Shown piece by piece: positions 22,212 to 27,445 of a stretch of 27,445 bases of DNA (position 1 is the stretch's first letter; each line of letters opens with the position of its first letter). Below the pieces are notes generated by a model. That model did no database searches and was not told the DNA's origin. It was given only the letters and a program-made list of their open reading frames with translations. A program made the translations under genes and the position numbers. Origin of the DNA: Conidiobolus incongruus B7586 (taxonomy: Eukaryota > Entomophthoromycota > Entomophthoromycetes > Entomophthorales > Conidiobolaceae); contig JNEM01008153.1 of assembly GCA_000697335.1 (NCBI GenBank), positions 1-27,445 of the forward strand, written 5' to 3'.

Positions 22212-25051
22212 ATTTTTATAAAATTCATTAATTTTTTTGTTCATGAATCAAACAATATCTATCAACTTTATAAATATATTCAATATATTAAATTATAATT
22301 ATTATTTGAATGTCCTTCAAAAAATGATTCTTTAAAATATTGAGTAAGAAAAAAATTTTCTTTATTGAAAAGACTATAAAACAAAATCCTGTTAATCTTG
22401 AACTGACACATAGTGTTATTTATATATGATAATTTGGATATTATATTTCAATAGAATTAGATTTTATTATATTCGTTTTTAAAAATATATGTGAAATGAA
22501 TATATTGATTATCAATACAATAATTATTAATAAGAGTAATTCTCTGGCATCAAAAATATAAATCAACAAAGATTGATAATACCATTAATTATTTATATTA
22601 TGCTTATAACCATCTAATCTTTTAGATAATAGTTTGTATCTGGGTAGTGATTTAAAAAACAGTTTTATTTAATATACTTTAGAATATTTGATACTATAAT
22701 TTGTTATATTTAATTATTTATATTTCCACCTATATTAATAATAATTAATTTAAAATATTTTGAGTGATTTTAGAATTTGCTGACAAATGTCAAAATATGA
22801 TTTCAATAAAAACTATTTTTAATATTGATTCTATATCTATTAAATTTTTGATATTTTAATTATTAGAAATAATATATCTTAAAATAATATTATGAATAAC
22901 TTTTACAACTTAATAATAACTACAGTGGTTCAAAAATTGTGTACTCAATATTAGCTTGAAAGGTTTATATTTCGACTGATATGTAGTCAGCTGATCTTTA
23001 AACAGTGTTGCGTTTTGAAAATACCTGTCTGTCTTGATTGGGTAATTAAGTCAATATCATTCCTAATTCAGAGTGGCTTTGTCGATCCATAATCGAACTA
23101 TATTCTTTGTTCTCTGTTAGATTTTAACTAAACCTTGTGTCATTCACTGAACAAACTATTTAAACCCATGAGTGACAAATGGACATTCTGCTACAAGGTC
23201 TCAAAAGTAAACATTAAAGAGTAGAATTAATAAATAAATTGACTAAATTGTACTACGAGTACTTTTCTAACAATAATCTTTATTTACAAATTATATAACG
23301 AAACACAACATCAGCTCAAATTGTTCAATTCATAAAATCCAATTTTGAAACATATATGGAAATATTAATTGAGAAATATCATGGTTGTCAATTGTTTGAT
23401 CATAATTTATACTATATCATAGTAAATATCAAATTATTATAATTAGTCATAATGTTTTTGAACATAATGATATTTGCTAAACTTTCAAATTAGCTGAATA
23501 TATTGTATTTTCCTTTAATCAAATAGTGTCAATATTTTAAATTATTATTAATTTAGTATGAAAGATATTTGTTAATTGAACGCATATCCCACACTATAAT
23601 ATTTAATAAATAGTCAAAAATATAATGAAAATAAAACGATATAATTATCAATTGAATCTATTTAATGTGCCATACATAGCACAAAACATAGATTATTGGA
23701 ATCAATAAATATTTAATCAGTTATATTTAGTCGCTCAAAATTGTGTTAATTAGTTCCAATATAAAATCTGACACCTTGACACTGGACATACTTAAGTTTA
23801 AAACTTGTTACATGAATCAATTATATAATTCATATATATTTCGAAATTCTATATAATCAAGCATTAATCATATCAAAAGAAAAATTAATTTCTTTTATAT
23901 TATGCCTATAATTTAGATATTTTGAAACTCTTATGATGTCAATTTTTAAATATTGTAATATTATAAATATTAACTGGAATGAATATAACATATTTTTTGA
24001 TCAATATTAATAATGATTAATAAAATAAATTTACAGTAAGTATACTTGATTTATATTTGATGATTTAATATCTATATATAAGAGGTTAAAAATTCAACTA
24101 GTTTAGAAAACTTATAATTTGATATAAAATGTCTTTTGACGGGAATGGGTTATTAAATCCAAATTTTTGAGGTTGAGCCTAGATAAAAGAAATAGCTTTG
24201 ATAGTAATCAAAAAGATAAGGTTACTTATGCTATTTTTCAAGCTTTTTTAAATATGTTTTAAGCAAATTTACCATTTATTGTTATTTGTATTATCAATAA
24301 AACTATTTATAAATTTGAGCATTTTGAAAATAAAATTATAAGAAAAATGTTTCTAAAAAATATATATTGATTGGTTAATAAATTATTAGCAAAATGGTGA
24401 TATGAATCTAGTAGAATGGTGAATTCATCAAACATGCTCTTTCATATCACAACGAATCAAAACATTAAAATTGATAATGCGATTGAAGTTGTATAAGTAA
24501 TAATATAGATTTATTCTCAGATGAGGTTATATAATTGGTAAAATTTTGGTTAATATAGTTAAATTCCAAATAATTCTATTTTAAATATTAAGATTAAATT
24601 CAGCATTTATTCCATATTTTAAAAAGAATTAAAAAACTTATGAAATATGTGATAATACATATAAGAATTCAATACACGATTAATTTAATCTTTGACACTT
24701 GAATTCAAGTAATATGTAATAAAATAATCCAAAATTCGTAAATCAATGTAATTTGAATAAATATTAAAAATTTTATTCAATTTTTCCTTTTTATCTAATA
24801 AAATAATTAAAATAACTCTTGGCTAATAAATATGCCACATTCTGACTATATTGCTTACAATTCTTAAACCTAGAAACCGAAAATACTTTATTTAAATTGG
24901 TTAAGATTACGCAAGTTAATTATAAATGAAAAATCATTGATTTGAACTATTTAGATAATAATCAAATCACTTCTTGGGTAAATTTTTGATATTAATGTAA
25001 CAATAAAGTGAGCCATTTTGTACGATGGATGAAGAAACTAAACTTATTTAG

Positions 25052-25060
25052 TTTTGCATA
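25052..25060 (+). promoter_or_regulatory. TTTTGCATA copy upstream of copy C
   Basis: TTTTGCATA followed by AT, identical over 11 bases to the block in the copy A element, 209 bases before the composite element of copy C. Confidence 0.35.
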
Positions 25061-25268
25061 ATCAAGAGTTGATGATTGATTTTGAAAAGATTGATAAAAT
25101 GAACAATATACACAATTTGAATATCAGATAGCCTTCTATTTGGAATGTTTTTTTCCAGTTATCAATAAAATTAAAAAGATATTCGATTATATCAGTATAG
25201 AAATAATTACTACCAAATAAGACAACTATGATTTTATGTTAATGCTTGTTTCATATTGTCAATCAAAA

Positions 25269-25303
25269 GTGAGGTGGTTATTACGATCTGCGTTATTAAT
25301 AGG
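25269..25303 (+). promoter_or_regulatory. Shared composite upstream element, copy C
   Basis: GTGAGGTGG (25269-25277), 9 bases, then TCTGCGTTATTAATAGG (25287-25303), matching copy A with the same spacing. Unlike the other two it lies about 530 bases before the ATG, so some 350 bases of extra DNA separate it from the TATA box. Confidence 0.45.
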
Positions 25304-25710
25304 TTAATTCAATCGGTAAAATAAATAATGGTTCAAATCATTACCCATTCAATACAGTTATTTTGGGATAAATCATCATTTTTTATTGGTTATAATATAA
25401 TGTAGGATGATGTTACTTTTCGAATTACTAGACTATTTTAATAAAATGAAATAAAAATGACTATAATAATCGTATCATAGGTTACACCCGAATGGGTTGT
25501 TTTTGGCAACTTGAAACTATTTTATATTAAATTTATTTCAGTATATTAGTATTATAGTAACCAATTTTTTTATTCTTAATTCTAATTAGTTGACTTTAAG
25601 TGGCTATTTTTTTAAAAAAAGAAATTTTTTATTAAAATTTTTGCAAAACTTTATGATTTTCACTAGTTGTTTGATGATTAAAAATTTTGTTTCAAAAATT
25701 TAAAATTAAG

Positions 25711-25718
25711 TATAAATA
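25711..25718 (+). promoter_or_regulatory. TATA box of the third zinc-cluster gene
   Basis: TATAAATA lies 111 bases before the ATG at 25830, the same octamer and distance as in copy B. Confidence 0.6.
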
Positions 25719-25829
25719 TTATACCTGTGAAATTGAAAATCAAAATTTTATTTTTTATTTTTTGAATTTGACTATTTAAACCATTGATGAATCAAGAAGT
25801 TAAGGAGTTTGGTCTTTTATCAATATAAA

Positions 25830-27445
25830 ATGATTCAGAATTTTGAATCTATAAATCAAGCTGACTTATCAAGTACAGGTCAAGATAGTGGCGTGTCTTG
25901 TGACAGGTGTCGGACGAAAAAGGTCCGATGTGGTAGAGAGCTTCCAGAATGTACGAGATGTGTGAAAGCTAAAACTCCTTGTAGTTATCCTAAAGTTAGT
26001 CATAGAAGACGGCAGCTTCAGAAAATTGAAAATACCGGTAAACTTGTTTTTAATGAGATTCGGCCTAAAAACAAATTTAAAATACATCAATTTATACATA
26101 GCAGTAATAATTTTTCAAGCAATCAATTGATTCCCAGCAAGACCTCTCAGTTATACTTTTTTACTGAAATCACTTCAATACTACCTTCCAACATTAGTCC
26201 AAGTAACTATACATTATTCCATGAGCCAACTCCTGTGAATTACCCCAAAATCCGATTCCAATCTCATCTTATGCTTATGTTATATGGTCAAATCATCGAT
26301 GTCGATCCTATAATTGGAAGGGAGGTGGGGTGGTTTTTTGACCAGATTAAGCTAGGTATGTTTGGTGGATTAACAAAATCTCATTTTAGAATGGATAATA
26401 CATGGATAAAGGAGCTATACAATCCAAATTTTAAACAGCAGACATTAGATAATTATTTTAAATACTTTCATCATTGGGTTACTTATTTTGGTAAACAGTT
26501 ATTTTATCAGAGAATTAATCATGTCGAGCCGGTATTACTTTCGGTTCTGTTATTTGTAGGATATCAGTATACTAGTAACCAACACAGGGAGCTATTAACA
26601 TATCTCGAACACTTGGCCAGAATTCAATTGAAAAAGAACTTTTTCAAAGCTTCAATACAAACTTGCCAAGCTCTTTTTATCTTTTCATACGCTATTTTTC
26701 TTAGAGGATTATCAAAGCAGTCGCTACGATACTTTTATCAGGCATGCCAAATGTCCTCTATCCTGGGAATCCATTTAGATATTAAGGATTTAAAAGATAT
26801 TTATCAAAATGAGAGGCGGTGTATACGAAGTATGGCCTTGAGTCATGATCAGCATATTTGCAATACTTTAACTTTACCTCCTTTTTATATCTTTATGGTC
26901 CCTATCGTTTCAAAATTGGATCCAAAATTTCAAACTATTGAGGGAACAACAGACGAGCAAGAAATATTAGAAGCGGAATGTCTGTGCTTACTTCGATATA
27001 TTTATGATCGTTACTGGATGTCTGCTACTAATCATATGTCAGTTTTTACTTTGAAGAATGAGCTGAATAGTAGTAACCTTGATTCAGACCAACTTCAAAG
27101 ATGTTGTCATTTTTTAGGCAAACTATTTGACTTTTGCTTAGTTAATAGTTGTAATGAGTTCTTGTATTTATACTTACGCTACCCCTCTCCACACCATTTA
27201 CCTATCATTCAAAAATATGTTTGGATCTTTACTTGTATGTACCATCAATGGACTCTCCTGGTTCATACTCAACAACCACCCGAATTTGACCCTGTCACCA
27301 ATATGGTTGATTATCACACTTTAAGAGCTATAAAAGCAGTGAAAAGCATCTATAACATTTCACAATGTAATCCAGAGAGTGGATTATACATGTTTTACCA
27401 TTATTTATCAGCCATATCATTTTTCTATGTAAAATTATATTTAAG
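25830..27445 (+). CDS. Zn2Cys6 transcription factor, array copy C (3' end off window)
   Basis: The frame opens at the ATG at 25830 and stays open for 538 codons to the window edge. By alignment with copy B about 55 residues are missing, so the gene is cut by the window and not broken. It begins MIQNF, as copy B begins MIQNI. Cysteines are C24, C27, C34, C41, C44 and C51, with PKVSHRRR after them. The zinc cluster is the most distinct of the three (CDRCRTKKVRC, then CTRCVKAKTPC). The linker is again private, while the regulatory region is clearly collinear (GREVGWFFDQIKLGMFGGL, QACQMSSILGIHLD, NERR). It differs from A and B at sites where those agree, for example SMALSHDQH against SMGMCxDQH, which suggests it is the more distant member. 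There is no intron. Function is inferred as for the other copies. Confidence 0.95.
   Translation, partial: MIQNFESINQADLSSTGQDSGVSCDRCRTKKVRCGRELPECTRCVKAKTPCSYPKVSHRRRQLQKIENTGKLVFNEIRPKNKFKIHQFIHSSNNFSSNQLIPSKTSQLYFFTEITSILPSNISPSNYTLFHEPTPVNYPKIRFQSHLMLMLYGQIIDVDPIIGREVGWFFDQIKLGMFGGLTKSHFRMDNTWIKELYNPNFKQQTLDNYFKYFHHWVTYFGKQLFYQRINHVEPVLLSVLLFVGYQYTSNQHRELLTYLEHLARIQLKKNFFKASIQTCQALFIFSYAIFLRGLSKQSLRYFYQACQMSSILGIHLDIKDLKDIYQNERRCIRSMALSHDQHICNTLTLPPFYIFMVPIVSKLDPKFQTIEGTTDEQEILEAECLCLLRYIYDRYWMSATNHMSVFTLKNELNSSNLDSDQLQRCCHFLGKLFDFCLVNSCNEFLYLYLRYPSPHHLPIIQKYVWIFTCMYHQWTLLVHTQQPPEFDPVTNMVDYHTLRAIKAVKSIYNISQCNPESGLYMFYHYLSAISFFYVKLYL

Larger units (their letters stand above)
22156..25268. 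other. AT-rich spacer between zinc-cluster copies B and C
   Basis: No gene is supported. A slightly less AT-rich segment lies at about 22975-23215 (17 to 22 G+C per 60 bases) without an open frame. The rest is very AT-rich. No copy of a transposon or of the neighbouring genes was recognised. Confidence 0.6.

Noticed and set aside
17224-24843. Shared TGCCACATTCT in the two spacers (near 17225 and 24832)
   Set aside because: The matches sit at very different offsets from the neighbouring genes and the similarity does not extend, so chance or a minor motif is more likely than duplicated spacer DNA.
25304-25355. tRNA-like arrangement (D-arm-like and T-loop-like segments)
   Set aside because: The candidate T arm has an 8-base loop and no acceptor stem pairs across it, so a cloverleaf cannot be formed.

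Overview
The window looks like nuclear DNA of a filamentous or early-diverging fungus. It carries fungus-type Zn2Cys6 transcription factors, a fungal-style Ser/Thr kinase, the mitochondrial copper protein Cox19 and the GPI-transamidase subunit Gpi16/PIG-T. All are read with the standard code, and two genes have short introns (53-60 nt). Intergenic DNA is extremely AT-rich and genes are sparse, six in 27 kb. This density and composition would fit a zoopagomycete such as Conidiobolus or a relative, but that placement is a guess; only 'fungus' is well supported.

Layout. 1-3773: no gene; AT-rich, broken by one sharply bounded GC-rich island (about 2270-2760) of unknown origin. 3774-5580: a minus-strand protein kinase gene with unusually high GC, a long pyrimidine-rich leader, a TATA box, and a repeat in its 3' flank that contains branch-point-like heptamers. 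5581-10251: no gene seen. 10252-12720: a divergent pair, COX19 (minus, 2 exons) and GPI16 (plus, 6 exons, one with a GC-AG intron), sharing a 245-bp promoter region. 12721-15177: intergenic plus the promoter of the first transcription factor. 15178-27445: three intronless paralogous Zn2Cys6 genes, all on the plus strand with starts 5.2 and 5.45 kb apart. The third runs off the right edge.

The most interesting part is the transcription-factor array. The zinc clusters have identical cysteine spacing. The regulatory domains are strongly conserved (28 differences in 198 residues between copies 1 and 2, counted by hand), while the linker after the zinc cluster is barely alignable and synonymous sites differ widely. 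This suggests old duplicates held by selection. All three share an upstream composite motif, GAGGTGG then 8-9 bases then a TTTGCATAATTAATGGG-like block, followed by a TATA box, which suggests common or mutual regulation. The other genes are housekeeping: Cox19 in copper delivery to cytochrome oxidase, Gpi16 in GPI-anchor attachment in the ER, and a kinase that may belong to the Ran1/Sks1-like group. No tRNA, rRNA, CRISPR array or intact mobile element was recognised.
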